Positions 1 through 8,476 of a stretch of DNA of 64,000 nucleotides are shown in pieces (positions within the stretch are counted from its first letter, which is position 1; each line of letters begins with the position of its first letter). The notes below the pieces were generated by a model. It ran no database searches, had not been told where the DNA came from, and saw only the letters and a program-made list of their open reading frames with translations. The translations under genes and the position numbers were made by a program. Source of the stretch: Ochrobactrum quorumnocens (GTDB lineage: Bacteria > Pseudomonadota > Alphaproteobacteria > Rhizobiales > Rhizobiaceae); NCBI RefSeq assembly GCF_002278035.1, contig NZ_CP022603.1, forward strand, positions 868,001 to 932,000, in the 5' to 3' direction.

Positions 1-512
1 TGCGCCAGGACACGCGTCAGGCCGAGAATGCCAGTCTTGCTGGCCGTGTAAGCAGGAACCCCGGCATCCGCAAGATAGCTGAGCATAGATGCCACCGCTA
101 TTACCGAACCCTTGCTTTCCTTCAGCTTTGGGTATGCGGCCATTGTCAGACGGAACACGCTGTTCAGATTGATATCCATGACATCGTTGAACACGTCATT
201 TTCCCACTCCGTCTGATCCCGCGCAACACCTTGTGCATTGATCAGCACATCGATGCGCGGCTGTTTGGCCATGAATGCAATGGCATCGTCATTGCTGCGA
301 ACGTCAAGTTCATAGAATTCGATGCCCTTATTGGCCTCGTCCTTCACAGCCTTTTCGATCTTGATGACGGAGCTGCCACTTGCAGCAACTGACGCACCAA
401 GTGCCGCGAAACCACGCGCCATTTCAAGGCCTATACCGCTCGTAGCACCCGAAACCAGCACGCGCTTTCCCGCAAACAAGTCCTTGGCGAAAGACGAAAT
501 GACGTTCTGCAT
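1..512 (-). CDS. SDR-family oxidoreductase, C-terminus outside window
   Basis: First 170 codons of a short-chain dehydrogenase; the gene runs off the left edge. It starts at the ATG at 512, preceded by a GGGAGG ribosome site, 28 bp after the stop of the glycerol-dehydrogenase-like gene, so it is the last visible gene of the leftward polyol operon. Seen in the sequence: the Rossmann motif GATSGIG near residue 23, and the active site YTASK with Tyr155 and Lys159. The usual NNAG structural motif reads NAQG. The family performs NAD(P)-dependent oxidation or reduction of hydroxyl/keto groups; with a polyol transporter and kinase in the same operon, a polyol or ketose substrate is likely but not shown. 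Confidence 0.85.
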   Translation of the reverse strand, partial: MQNVISSFAKDLFAGKRVLVSGATSGIGLEMARGFAALGASVAASGSSVIKIEKAVKDEANKGIEFYELDVRSNDDAIAFMAKQPRIDVLINAQGVARDQTEWENDVFNDVMDINLNSVFRLTMAAYPKLKESKGSVIAVASMLSYLADAGVPAYTASKTGILGLTRVLA

Positions 513-540
513 AATATCCTCCCAGTAAATACTATAAAAC

Positions 541-1626
541 TCAGATCAGCTGCTTCAATGCAGCGACAACAATGTCCGGCGTGACCTTGATCGGCTCATT
601 GTGAATGATTTCACCTGCCCGGCAGGCGCGCTTTGCAACGATTTCGAGCTTTTCGTCGGTCGCTTTTTCAATGCCGATATCGGCAAGGCTGGTCGGCAGA
701 CGCACGGAAAGACAAAATTCGCGCACTTTTTGAAACTCTTCTTCAGCGCCATGCAGCTTTAGGCCCGCCAGAACTCCGATGGCAACTTTTTCACCATGCA
801 GATGATGATGAACATCGTCGAGTTCGCACAACCCATGATGGATAGCATGTGCCGCTGCAACGCCACCGGACTCGAAACCAATACCGGAAAGCAGAATGTT
901 TGCTTCGATCACACGCTCCATCGCAGGGCCAGCCTGTTTGGCATCGCATTCCGCAAGTGAGGCTGCACCAAACTCGAAGATGGTATCGCGGCAGAAGCGC
1001 GCGACTTCATAGGCAAGGCTTACACCCTGCATTTTCATGCAGTTGAATGCACCCGACTGACGACAGGATTCAGCCTCATAAAAAGTTGCAAGTGCATCAC
1101 CAATACCGGCTGCAAGGAACCGCGCCGGCGCTTGTGCAATCAGCGCCGTATCCACCAGAACCAGATTGGGGTTGCTTGGCAGGAACGTGTCATAAGCCAC
1201 GGAGCCATCATCGTTATAGACAACAGCCAAAGCACTGCACGGAGCATCAGATGCGGCAATTGTCGGGAAAATGATCGACGGAAGCCCAAGGTCGCGTGCG
1301 GCAGCTTTTGCCGTATCAAGCGCCTTGCCACCACCAACACCGATGACGACTTTCGCGCCTGCTTCACGGGCGTGGGCAACCAGAGCCGCAATCTGACTTT
1401 CCGAGCATTCGCCGCCATGGCGCACGATGCGTACTTCCGGGCCAGATGTAAAAGCGGCATCAACCTTTGGCTTCAATATATCGAAAATACCATTGTCTAA
1501 AAGCACCACAGCCTTGTCGCCAAAGCCCGAAGCTTCTTCGCCCAAGCGGGCAATGACGCCTGCGCCTTGAATGTAACGGCCCGGAAAACGTGCGCCGCGC
1601 ATGGTTGAAGCAGCACTTACCAGCAT
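541..1626 (-). CDS. Glycerol-dehydrogenase-family (iron-containing ADH) protein
   Basis: 361-aa member of the metal-dependent polyol dehydrogenase family (GldA-like). It has the NAD-binding GVGGGKALDTAK motif near residue 96 and the three expected metal ligands in family order: Asp in GDALATFYEA, His in AAAHAIHHGL and His in HHHLHGEKVAIG. Length fits GldA (about 365 aa). The chosen ATG at 1626 overlaps the end of the upstream SDR by 10 bp, implying translational coupling; an ATG eight codons further in (1602) is an alternative. A paralogue with the same motifs lies at 13615-14742 in the second transporter operon, also next to an SDR. Likely reaction: NAD-dependent oxidation of a polyol to a hydroxyketone; exact substrate unknown. 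Confidence 0.85.
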   Translation of the reverse strand: MLVSAASTMRGARFPGRYIQGAGVIARLGEEASGFGDKAVVLLDNGIFDILKPKVDAAFTSGPEVRIVRHGGECSESQIAALVAHAREAGAKVVIGVGGGKALDTAKAAARDLGLPSIIFPTIAASDAPCSALAVVYNDDGSVAYDTFLPSNPNLVLVDTALIAQAPARFLAAGIGDALATFYEAESCRQSGAFNCMKMQGVSLAYEVARFCRDTIFEFGAASLAECDAKQAGPAMERVIEANILLSGIGFESGGVAAAHAIHHGLCELDDVHHHLHGEKVAIGVLAGLKLHGAEEEFQKVREFCLSVRLPTSLADIGIEKATDEKLEIVAKRACRAGEIIHNEPIKVTPDIVVAALKQLI

Positions 1627-2390
1627 ACATAGCCTCCATCGGCCAGTACGATGGAGCCGGTCATGAGGCTTGATGCATCGCTCGCAAGGAACAGAATGAC
1701 GGATGCGACTTCATCCGTGCGTCCGAGCCGGTTCATTGGAGTGCCGCCAACCCAATGACGATACATTTCCGGATCGTCATAAACGTATTTGTTCATTTCT
1801 GTGTCGATATAGGTCGGCGCGACCGAATTTACGCGAACGCCACGTGCACCCCATTCCGCGGCCAGAGAGCGCGTCAGATGATGCACTGCGGCCTTGGATG
1901 CATTGTAGTTGGCCTGTTCCTGCGGACGGTTCACAATGAAACCGGACATGGATCCAACATTGACGATGTTGCCTGAACCATTTTCAAGCATCGTTTTACC
2001 AAAAGCGCGACAGCACCAGAATACGCCATTGAGATTAACGTCAATAACCTTGTTCCAGATGTTGTCTGCCATGGTTTCGGCTGGATGATTGCTGATCGCG
2101 ATCCCGGCATTGTTGACGAGAATATCAACGCGGCCATGGCGTGCGACAACCGCATCATGCACACGCTGAACACCTTCAACATCGGTGACGTCCAGCAATT
2201 CGCCTTCGACGCTGTAGCCCTTGGCAGACAGTTCAGCCAGGGCTTTGTCCAGCAGTTCCTGGCTCATATCGGTGAGGATCACCTTAGCGCCAGCCTCGGC
2301 CAGTGCCTCAGAGGCAGAAAGACCGATACCGCGTGCGGCACCCGTGACGACTGCAATCTTGCCGTCAATTCTGAACTTTTCGAGAAACAT
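1617..2390 (-). CDS. SDR-family polyol dehydrogenase-like protein
   Basis: 257-aa classical short-chain dehydrogenase, complete. TGAARGIG near residue 16 binds the cofactor, NNAG is intact near residue 92, and YNASK near residue 161 is the catalytic Tyr/Lys pair. An Asp at the end of beta-2 (ILTD) favours NAD over NADP by family precedent. Overall features resemble sugar-alcohol dehydrogenases such as galactitol, sorbitol or threitol dehydrogenases. It lies 25 bp after the HAD phosphatase gene and overlaps the following glycerol-dehydrogenase-like gene by 10 bp, inside the leftward operon that begins with a ribose-type transporter. Oxidation of an imported polyol before phosphorylation by the FGGY kinase is the simplest role. 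Confidence 0.87.
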   Translation of the reverse strand: MFLEKFRIDGKIAVVTGAARGIGLSASEALAEAGAKVILTDMSQELLDKALAELSAKGYSVEGELLDVTDVEGVQRVHDAVVARHGRVDILVNNAGIAISNHPAETMADNIWNKVIDVNLNGVFWCCRAFGKTMLENGSGNIVNVGSMSGFIVNRPQEQANYNASKAAVHHLTRSLAAEWGARGVRVNSVAPTYIDTEMNKYVYDDPEMYRHWVGGTPMNRLGRTDEVASVILFLASDASSLMTGSIVLADGGYVCW

Positions 2391-2415
2391 GGAAATGCTA
2401 TCCTTGTCTGACTTG

Positions 2416-3075
2416 CTATTGGGCAGCCGCGCTTAAGAGCGACTGCAAACTGGAAAGAAGGTCTTCGGGATCGGCGATCACAACGCCATCCGGGAAAGTG
2501 AGATCGGTGCGGTGCGGCTCTGGCCAGCCGATAACGGTCATGTCTGCCGCAAGGCCGGCGCGTGCACCCGGCACGCTGTCTTCGACAACAATGCACTGTG
2601 ATGGCTCAACACCAAGCAGATAAGCGCCGCGCAGATACGGTTCTGCCGCTGGCTTGCCTTCGCGCACATCATTACGCGACACACTGATAAAATCAGGCCG
2701 CTGAAGGCCAACAGCACACAGATTTGCATCCACAAGCATACGATCTGAATTGGAAACAATAGCGTAAGGAACGCCCGCCTTTTCGAGATAGGCCAACACT
2801 TCCGCTGCGCCCGGGCGCAGTTTCAGTCGGATAGCTCCGTCTACATAGGACGCATATTTCGCTTTGACGAAGGCATCAAGATTAGCAGTAAAGCCAGTCT
2901 CATTGCGCAGCATGGCATGACAATCAGCAATAGTTGTGCCGGTTACACGGTTTTCGAAATCATCTGGCACCGTGCCCGAAAAAGCTGCGATAGCCTCAAG
3001 AAGCGTTTCATAATGCAATGGCTCGCTGTCAACGAGCGTTCCATCCATATCAAAAAGAACTGCATGCGAACTCAT
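2416..3075 (-). CDS. HAD-superfamily sugar phosphatase
   Basis: 219-aa subfamily-IA haloacid-dehalogenase-like hydrolase. The nucleophile motif is FDMDGTLVDS with Asp9 and Asp11; a helical cap follows, then the Ser/Thr motif around IVSNSD, a Lys in REGKPAAEPYLRG and the acidic VVEDSVPG motif that binds magnesium. Members remove phosphate from small sugar or polyol phosphates (beta-phosphoglucomutase/2-deoxyglucose-6-phosphatase type). Its ATG overlaps the stop of the FGGY kinase by 4 bp, so kinase and phosphatase are translationally coupled. HAD proteins often sit beside xylulokinase-like genes in alphaproteobacterial polyol operons, where they may remove wrongly phosphorylated or excess product; that role is an inference here. 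Confidence 0.85.
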   Translation of the reverse strand: MSSHAVLFDMDGTLVDSEPLHYETLLEAIAAFSGTVPDDFENRVTGTTIADCHAMLRNETGFTANLDAFVKAKYASYVDGAIRLKLRPGAAEVLAYLEKAGVPYAIVSNSDRMLVDANLCAVGLQRPDFISVSRNDVREGKPAAEPYLRGAYLLGVEPSQCIVVEDSVPGARAGLAADMTVIGWPEPHRTDLTFPDGVVIADPEDLLSSLQSLLSAAAQ

Positions 3076-4586
3076 TGCGGCAACCTGTCGAGATCATCAT
3101 AGAGTGACTGGCTATGCGTATACAGCTTCTCAAAGAAGGCCTGCATCGGCGCATAGATTTCTGCCCAGCGTGGATCTGGCTCAATTTCCGCCGAATAATG
3201 CACAAGCGCGTCCGCAGCATCTTCGACAGTCGAATAACGCCCCGTTGCTGCTGCCGTCATGATCGCACAGCCCACCAGACCACATTCCGCTTCCTTCGGC
3301 ACAAGGATCGGAATGCCATAGACGCTGGCCTTGATTTTCAGCCACAGTTCCGTCTTCGCACCACCGCCGGAAGCGATTACGCGCTCAAGCTTGGAGCCGG
3401 AAATGCTATCGAGAATATTGATATGCCGTTTGACGGCGAAAGCCACGCCTTCCAGCACCGAACGGTGCAGATGCGAAATGCCATGCGCCGCACCGATACC
3501 GAAATATTGCGCACGCGCGTTGCGGTGCTCGCCAAGACGTTCACCTGCCAGATAAGGCATGAAGAACAGACGCTCTGAACCGGCTGGCGCTTCCGCAGCT
3601 TTCGCCACGATTTCCTCATAGGAAACCTGCTTGTCATGGAAAGCACGGCGCGCCCAACGCATCGCATCGCCGCCAGATTCAAGCAGCATGAACGCGCCCC
3701 AGTTGCCTTCCACGGTCCCGACATTACAGACAGAGGCATTAAGCAGCGGTTTATCAGTGATTGCGGTGATGATTGCTGACGTTCCCATCACTTCCGAACC
3801 GACACCCGGACGGCAAACGCCAGAGCCAAGCAACGCAACAGGATAATCCGCACCGCCAACCAGAACTGGTGTTCCTTCACGAAGGCCAGTTTCGCGAGCA
3901 GCTTCTGCCGTTATGTTGCCGAGGATTTCTGTCGGATTGCGCAGCGGTGCCAGTTGCTTGCGATCCAGCCCAAGCAGATCGACCATATGCTGCGACCAGT
4001 CGCCAGTGCGCGGGTCCATGAGGAAGCTTGCGCCACCATCATTACGGTCCATCGCGATTTCGCCAGTGAGCTTGAGATTGATGTAATCCTTCGGCATCAG
4101 CACGGCGGCAGTGCGCGCAAAAGCCTGCGCATCATGATCGCGCAGCCATTGCAACTTGAAACCCGGCCAGGACGGCGCTGCCGGATTGGCGCTGTGTTCC
4201 AGATATTCCGCCGGGCAGTGCTTGGCTTCAAAGGCTGTCACATAATCAACAGTGCGCTTATCATTCCACAAAGGTGCAGTGTCGCGTACCAACTCACCCT
4301 TATCGCCAACCAGAACGGTGCCATGCATCTGCCCACATGTGGCAACGGCTACGATCCTGTCGCGAGCATCTGGAACCTTGTCGAGCACATCGCGGATCGA
4401 TGCTGCAACACCCTGCCACCAGTCTGCCGGACGCTGTTCCGACCAGCCAAATTGCGGCACAATCTGCTCGTGTTCACGCGCAGCAACAGCGACTACATTG
4501 CCACGACAGTCCATAAGGGCAGCGCGTACGCTGCCCGTTCCGACGTCGATTGCAAGTGAGAGTTCATTTGGCATGGAACACGTCAT
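3072..4586 (-). CDS. FGGY-family carbohydrate kinase (xylulokinase-like)
   Basis: About 504 aa. The N-terminal ATPase motif LAIDVGTGSVRAAL, the substrate-loop CGQMHG typical of xylulokinase-like FGGY kinases, the central GGADYP, and the C-terminal nucleotide site IASGGGAKTELW are all present. It phosphorylates a keto-sugar or polyol with ATP. The open frame starts at 4586; a second ATG four codons later (MPNELSLAID, 4574) matches family starts equally well and neither has a strong ribosome site. It follows the permease by 26 bp and is translationally coupled to the HAD gene. The product of the two dehydrogenases in the same operon is the likely substrate. Xylulose itself is only one candidate. 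Confidence 0.87.
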   Translation of the reverse strand: MTCSMPNELSLAIDVGTGSVRAALMDCRGNVVAVAAREHEQIVPQFGWSEQRPADWWQGVAASIRDVLDKVPDARDRIVAVATCGQMHGTVLVGDKGELVRDTAPLWNDKRTVDYVTAFEAKHCPAEYLEHSANPAAPSWPGFKLQWLRDHDAQAFARTAAVLMPKDYINLKLTGEIAMDRNDGGASFLMDPRTGDWSQHMVDLLGLDRKQLAPLRNPTEILGNITAEAARETGLREGTPVLVGGADYPVALLGSGVCRPGVGSEVMGTSAIITAITDKPLLNASVCNVGTVEGNWGAFMLLESGGDAMRWARRAFHDKQVSYEEIVAKAAEAPAGSERLFFMPYLAGERLGEHRNARAQYFGIGAAHGISHLHRSVLEGVAFAVKRHINILDSISGSKLERVIASGGGAKTELWLKIKASVYGIPILVPKEAECGLVGCAIMTAAATGRYSTVEDAADALVHYSAEIEPDPRWAEIYAPMQAFFEKLYTHSQSLYDDLDRLPQ

Positions 4587-4612
4587 CGAGTTTGGAGAGG
4601 ATTTATCTTGGT

Positions 4613-5599
4613 TCAGTTCTTGCGCAGCCAGGTTGATGCATATTGCAAGAGCATCGCGCCGATGATGATGCAGCCCATGAAGACCTGCTGATGATAGCCC
4701 GGAACGCGGGCGAGGTTCATCATATTAGCGATAATGCCAAGAATGATCACGCCGATAAAGGTGTTGAATGCACCGCCACGACCACCCATGAGGCTTGCGC
4801 CGCCGATAACAACGGCAGCGATTGCATCAAGTTCGGCACCAACGCTGATATTGGCTGAGCCGATACCGGTACGGCTCGTCGAGATGATACCGGCAGCAGC
4901 AGCCAATACGCCGGAGATGACGTAAACTGAGAGTGTATAATAAGAGACCGAAATACCCGACAGGCGTACTGCTACCGAATTGGAGCCGATAGCCTTCACC
5001 AGACGACCAAAGCGCGTGAAGGTCAGTACAGCACCGGCGATCAGAAAGACACCGATCATCAGGACAACCGGATAGGGAATATTGCCAAGCGTGCCGGAAC
5101 CAAATGCTGAAACCGATGCACCAGCGTCCCCCATCATGATCGGCTGACCCGATGAGAAGATGAAGGAAAGGCCACGTGCAATAGTCATAACCGCAAGTGT
5201 GGTCACAAAAGGCGGCAGCTTGAGATAGGCAACCAGAACACCCGAAACCAGACCACAAGCCGCACCGGCCAGCAATACACCGCCGATGGCCATCCCGGTT
5301 CCGTATTGCTGAATGAGGATTGCTGACAGAACACTGCCGAGTGCCGCAACAGAGCCGACCGAGAGGTCAATACCTCGTGTCAGAATAACGAACAGCATAC
5401 CGACAGCCATAAGGCTTGGGCCTGCTACCTGACGCAGCACGTTCATGATGTTGCGTTCTGTGAGGAACACATTCGACAGTGAAGTAGCCACAATCAGAAC
5501 TGCAATCAGAATGGCAACAGTGCCGTAACGATTGAGGAGAGCTCCGGCATTGAAAGTCTTCTTCGGTGTTTCAACAACTTCGGTCACGGTTTTACCCAA
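4613..5599 (-). CDS. Ribose-type sugar ABC transporter permease
   Basis: 328-aa polytopic inner-membrane protein of the RbsC class. About nine or ten hydrophobic segments are visible, beginning with a cytoplasmic N-terminus (residues 1-22) and a first span around 27-48. The conserved stretch ILTRGIDLSVGSVAALGSV and the late GGASLMGGRGG loop identify the carbohydrate-uptake-2 permease family. It begins directly at the end of the ATPase gene (no gap) and precedes the kinase gene. There is a single permease in this operon, so it presumably forms a homodimer. Cargo is inferred to be a polyol or pentose from the enzymes encoded downstream. Confidence 0.9.
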   Translation of the reverse strand: MGKTVTEVVETPKKTFNAGALLNRYGTVAILIAVLIVATSLSNVFLTERNIMNVLRQVAGPSLMAVGMLFVILTRGIDLSVGSVAALGSVLSAILIQQYGTGMAIGGVLLAGAACGLVSGVLVAYLKLPPFVTTLAVMTIARGLSFIFSSGQPIMMGDAGASVSAFGSGTLGNIPYPVVLMIGVFLIAGAVLTFTRFGRLVKAIGSNSVAVRLSGISVSYYTLSVYVISGVLAAAAGIISTSRTGIGSANISVGAELDAIAAVVIGGASLMGGRGGAFNTFIGVIILGIIANMMNLARVPGYHQQVFMGCIIIGAMLLQYASTWLRKN

Positions 5600-7120
5600 T
5601 CAATTAGCTAATGCAGAAGGCTCGGTGCTGGCCGTATTGACCATGGCAAGCTTCAGCAAATTTTCTTCGGAATATTCCTCGGGCTGCAATGAGCCGGTCA
5701 CAGCACCTTCGCGCATGACCAGAATGCGGTCGCACAGACCGAAAAGCTCAAGATGCTCGGAGGAGATCACCACAACCGCCCGGCCTTCAGCCGCAAGCGA
5801 TTTGATCAGTGAGTAGATTTCTGTTTTTGCGCCCACATCAACACCGCGTGTCGGCTCGTCGAAAATCAGCACATCTCCATCGGCATGGAACCACTTGGCA
5901 AGAACGACTTTCTGCTGATTGCCGCCAGAAAGGCTCGATGCCGGGTCTTCAATGCTGCCGGCTTTGAGGCGCAGGCGTTTTGACAGCGTTTCAACGGCAG
6001 CACGCTCATCACGTGCTTTCACGAAACCAAACATATTCACCAGTGGTGCAAGCTTTGCCATGGTGGAATTCACACGGATCGGCAAGTCAAGGATCAAACC
6101 CTGATCCTTGCGGCTTTCAGGCACAAGACCAATGCCCGCTTTAACGCCATCACGCGGGTTGCGGATTGTCTTTTCCTTGCCATGAATGAAAATGCGCCCT
6201 GATTTCGCGCATTCTGCACCGAAAACCAGCCGCATCAGTTCCGTACGCCCTGCCCCGACGAGCCCGCCAAGACCAATAATCTCACCGGCTCTGACTGTCA
6301 GCGATACGCCCTTGATGCGCGAACCGTCGGAGAGTTCTTCAAGGCGCAGCACTTCATCGCCAACCTTGCGCTCCACATCTTCACCGAAAAGCGCTTTCAA
6401 TGGGCGTCCAACCATCAGACGGATAACATCATCAATGGTGACGGATGCACATTCTGTCGTCGTGACGGAAGCGCCATCCTTCATAATGGTGATGCGATCA
6501 GCAATACTGAATACTTCGTCAAGTCTGTGGGAGATATAGATAATGCCAACGCCACGTTCGCGCAGCTTGCGAATAATATCAAGAAGACGGTTTGCATCGC
6601 GCGCGGAAAGCACAGCGGTCGGCTCGTCAAACACCATGACCTGCGCATTGCGCGACAATGCCTTGGCAATCTCGACAACCTGCTGATGCGCGATCGGTAG
6701 ATCGCCGACAATCGCGTTTGGCGCAATGGAGAAACCAAGGCTTGTGATCAGTTCTTTGGCGCGCTTGTTAAGCTCCGGCCAGGAAATGACTGAAGGCAGC
6801 ATCCACATGAAGATGTTTTCAGCAACGGTCAAATCTGTTGCCAGCGCCATTTCCTGATGGATAACGGCGATGCCTTTGGACATGGCATCCATGGGACCGC
6901 GAAAATGCTGTAGTTCATCTGTGACTTTGACTTCGCCGCGAGTAGGCGAAAACTCACCACCGAGCACGCGCATCAGTGTGGACTTGCCGGCACCGTTTTC
7001 ACCAAGCAAGGCATGAACCTCACCAGAACGAAGCGCAAAATTTACGCCACGAAGTGCATGAACGCCGCCAAATGACTTCGCTATGCCGGTCAGTTCTACA
7101 AGATTTTCCATTTCAATCAT
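5600..7120 (-). CDS. Ribose-type sugar ABC transporter ATP-binding protein
   Basis: 506-aa RbsA-type tandem ATPase with two nucleotide-binding domains in one chain. Domain 1 has Walker A GENGAGKST near residue 40, a degenerate signature LPIAHQQVVEIAKAL and Walker B VFDEPTAVLS. Domain 2 has the expected degenerate P-loop GGLVGAGRTEL, signature LSGGNQQKVVLAKW and Walker B FDEPTRGVDVGAK. Catalytic glutamates are intact in both halves, unlike the second ATPase of this window. The start at 7120 (MIEMEN) is used; MENL three codons later is possible. A 187-bp gap with a hairpin separates it from the upstream binding-protein gene. Confidence 0.91.
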   Translation of the reverse strand: MIEMENLVELTGIAKSFGGVHALRGVNFALRSGEVHALLGENGAGKSTLMRVLGGEFSPTRGEVKVTDELQHFRGPMDAMSKGIAVIHQEMALATDLTVAENIFMWMLPSVISWPELNKRAKELITSLGFSIAPNAIVGDLPIAHQQVVEIAKALSRNAQVMVFDEPTAVLSARDANRLLDIIRKLRERGVGIIYISHRLDEVFSIADRITIMKDGASVTTTECASVTIDDVIRLMVGRPLKALFGEDVERKVGDEVLRLEELSDGSRIKGVSLTVRAGEIIGLGGLVGAGRTELMRLVFGAECAKSGRIFIHGKEKTIRNPRDGVKAGIGLVPESRKDQGLILDLPIRVNSTMAKLAPLVNMFGFVKARDERAAVETLSKRLRLKAGSIEDPASSLSGGNQQKVVLAKWFHADGDVLIFDEPTRGVDVGAKTEIYSLIKSLAAEGRAVVVISSEHLELFGLCDRILVMREGAVTGSLQPEEYSEENLLKLAMVNTASTEPSALAN

Positions 7121-7257
7121 TCCAGATCATAGCGATCCAGGACGCTCCACCGCATTGCATTTCAGCCCCAACGAAATGGTCGCATGACAACCAGCTTCGT
7201 GAACATCACCGACGTCTGGCGTCAGTTTGTTCCGGCCTCCTCGGACATTCCCATAAT

Positions 7258-7288
7258 GCAGCCAGCCCTTCACTTCCAGACTGGCCGC
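7258..7288 (-). other. Hairpin after the binding-protein gene
   Basis: On the minus strand GCGGCCAG and CTGGCTGC form an 8-bp stem (one G-U pair) around a 15-nt loop, 20 bp after the binding-protein stop. No T tract follows, so it looks like an intercistronic RNA-stabilising or partial attenuator hairpin rather than a full terminator. The rest of the 187-bp gap shows nothing else convincing. Confidence 0.4.
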
Positions 7289-7307
7289 ATCATGAACGCG
7301 AATATTC

Positions 7308-8288
7308 TTAGAACACAGCGTCCGGCTTGTAATACTTGTCTACATTGTCTTTGGTGATTGCGACCGGGGTCGTATACGTCGTCTTCGATGTATCAGCAGG
7401 CAGTGTGCCATCAATCGCCTTTTTTGCGAGATCGACAGCCGTGGCCGCAACAAGTGCTGGATCATTCAGGCCGGTTGCGCCGTACTGACCTTCCTTGATC
7501 ATCGCCATGGCTTCCTTCTGACCGTCTGCTGCAGCAAGAAGAATGACCCCATCCAGCTGATTGGACTGCTCCAGAGCCTTACGGGCACCAAGAACCATCG
7601 AGTCGTTTTCACCCAGAACAACATTGATATCCGGGTTTGCAGTCAGAAGATCTTCCATGGCTTTCAGGCCACCTTCATTATTCCACATGCCCCAGCCCTG
7701 ACCGACCACCTCAAAGCGCACACGACCTTCATTGCGCAACTGGCCTTCGACCAGTCCAGCAAGCACACCAAGGCGGCGCTCCTGGCCAACTTCATTGCCT
7801 TTATCACCGGAAATCAGAGCAATCTTGAGGTCCTTGCCCTTGGTCTGATTGGCAAGCCACTGGCCAACGAGCTGACCGTTATTTGCATTGGAAGACTGGA
7901 CCAAGGTTACGAAATTTGCAGATGGATCAAGCGTGGAATCAACCACAAACACCTTTACGCCAGCGGCAGACGCAGCGTTAACCGCAGGGACAAGGCCCTT
8001 GCTGTCACGTGGATTGATGATCAGAGCATTGATGCCCTGCGCAACCATATCTTCAACGTCCGAGACCTGCTTGTTGAGATCGTTCTGGCCATCGGCGGTC
8101 AATACTTCACAACCCAGCTCCTGAGCGCGCTTCTTCGCCGAAACTTCCTGTGCTGCAAAGTAAGGCGCATCAAGTGTCTTCATGGAAATGCCGATTTTAC
8201 AATCAGTGGCCTGCGCAGCAGCAAGCGCGACAAAAGACGTGGCAATAGCCAACGACAATTTCAGCGTGGCGGATTTCAAGGAATGCAT
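7308..8288 (-). CDS. Sugar ABC transporter periplasmic binding protein
   Basis: 326-aa type-I periplasmic binding protein (RbsB/Peripla_BP_4 class). The start at 8288 was chosen because AGGAGG lies 11 bp upstream and it gives a clean signal peptide: positive KSATLK, hydrophobic core, cleavage after AQA at about residue 27. The longer frame to 8396 would prepend 36 residues including the promoter leader. Mature motifs include MVAQGINALIINPRDS and NPDINVVLGENDSMVLGA, typical of pentose/polyol binders. It is the first gene of the leftward operon and its promoter and leader are visible just upstream. Confidence 0.9.
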   Translation of the reverse strand: MHSLKSATLKLSLAIATSFVALAAAQATDCKIGISMKTLDAPYFAAQEVSAKKRAQELGCEVLTADGQNDLNKQVSDVEDMVAQGINALIINPRDSKGLVPAVNAASAAGVKVFVVDSTLDPSANFVTLVQSSNANNGQLVGQWLANQTKGKDLKIALISGDKGNEVGQERRLGVLAGLVEGQLRNEGRVRFEVVGQGWGMWNNEGGLKAMEDLLTANPDINVVLGENDSMVLGARKALEQSNQLDGVILLAAADGQKEAMAMIKEGQYGATGLNDPALVAATAVDLAKKAIDGTLPADTSKTTYTTPVAITKDNVDKYYKPDAVF

Positions 8289-8311
8289 GCGGGTTTCTCC
8301 TCCTGGTGAAT

Positions 8312-8329
8312 AATCGGCTCCTACCGATT
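8312..8329. promoter_or_regulatory. 18-bp inverted repeat in leader of first transporter operon
   Basis: AATCGG and CCGATT form perfect 6-bp arms with a 6-nt spacer, between the predicted transcription start and the binding-protein start codon. It can be an operator or a small RNA hairpin whose loop on the minus strand reads TAGGAG, a Shine-Dalgarno-like string. Function is not known. Confidence 0.4.
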
Positions 8330-8346
8330 TTATCTCGTATTTAGGT

Positions 8347-8375
8347 AGCATAATTACACAATATTTCCACGTCAA
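8347..8375 (-). promoter_or_regulatory. Promoter of the first polyol transporter operon
   Basis: Minus-strand TTGACG (8375-8370), 17-bp spacer and TATGCT (8352-8347) match a sigma-70-type promoter at 9 of 12 positions, about 60 bp upstream of the binding-protein ATG. The -35 is half of the inverted repeat CGTCAA-N5-TTGACG (8370-8386), so a regulator binding that repeat would touch both divergent operons. Confidence 0.5.
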
Positions 8376-8476
8376 CAAATTTGACGACATATTCATAACG
8401 ATTTTTATGTGATACTATCCACTTGATTGTGTTCTTATCATATTTTATGTAATTTCACTACGAAATGGAGGAATGA

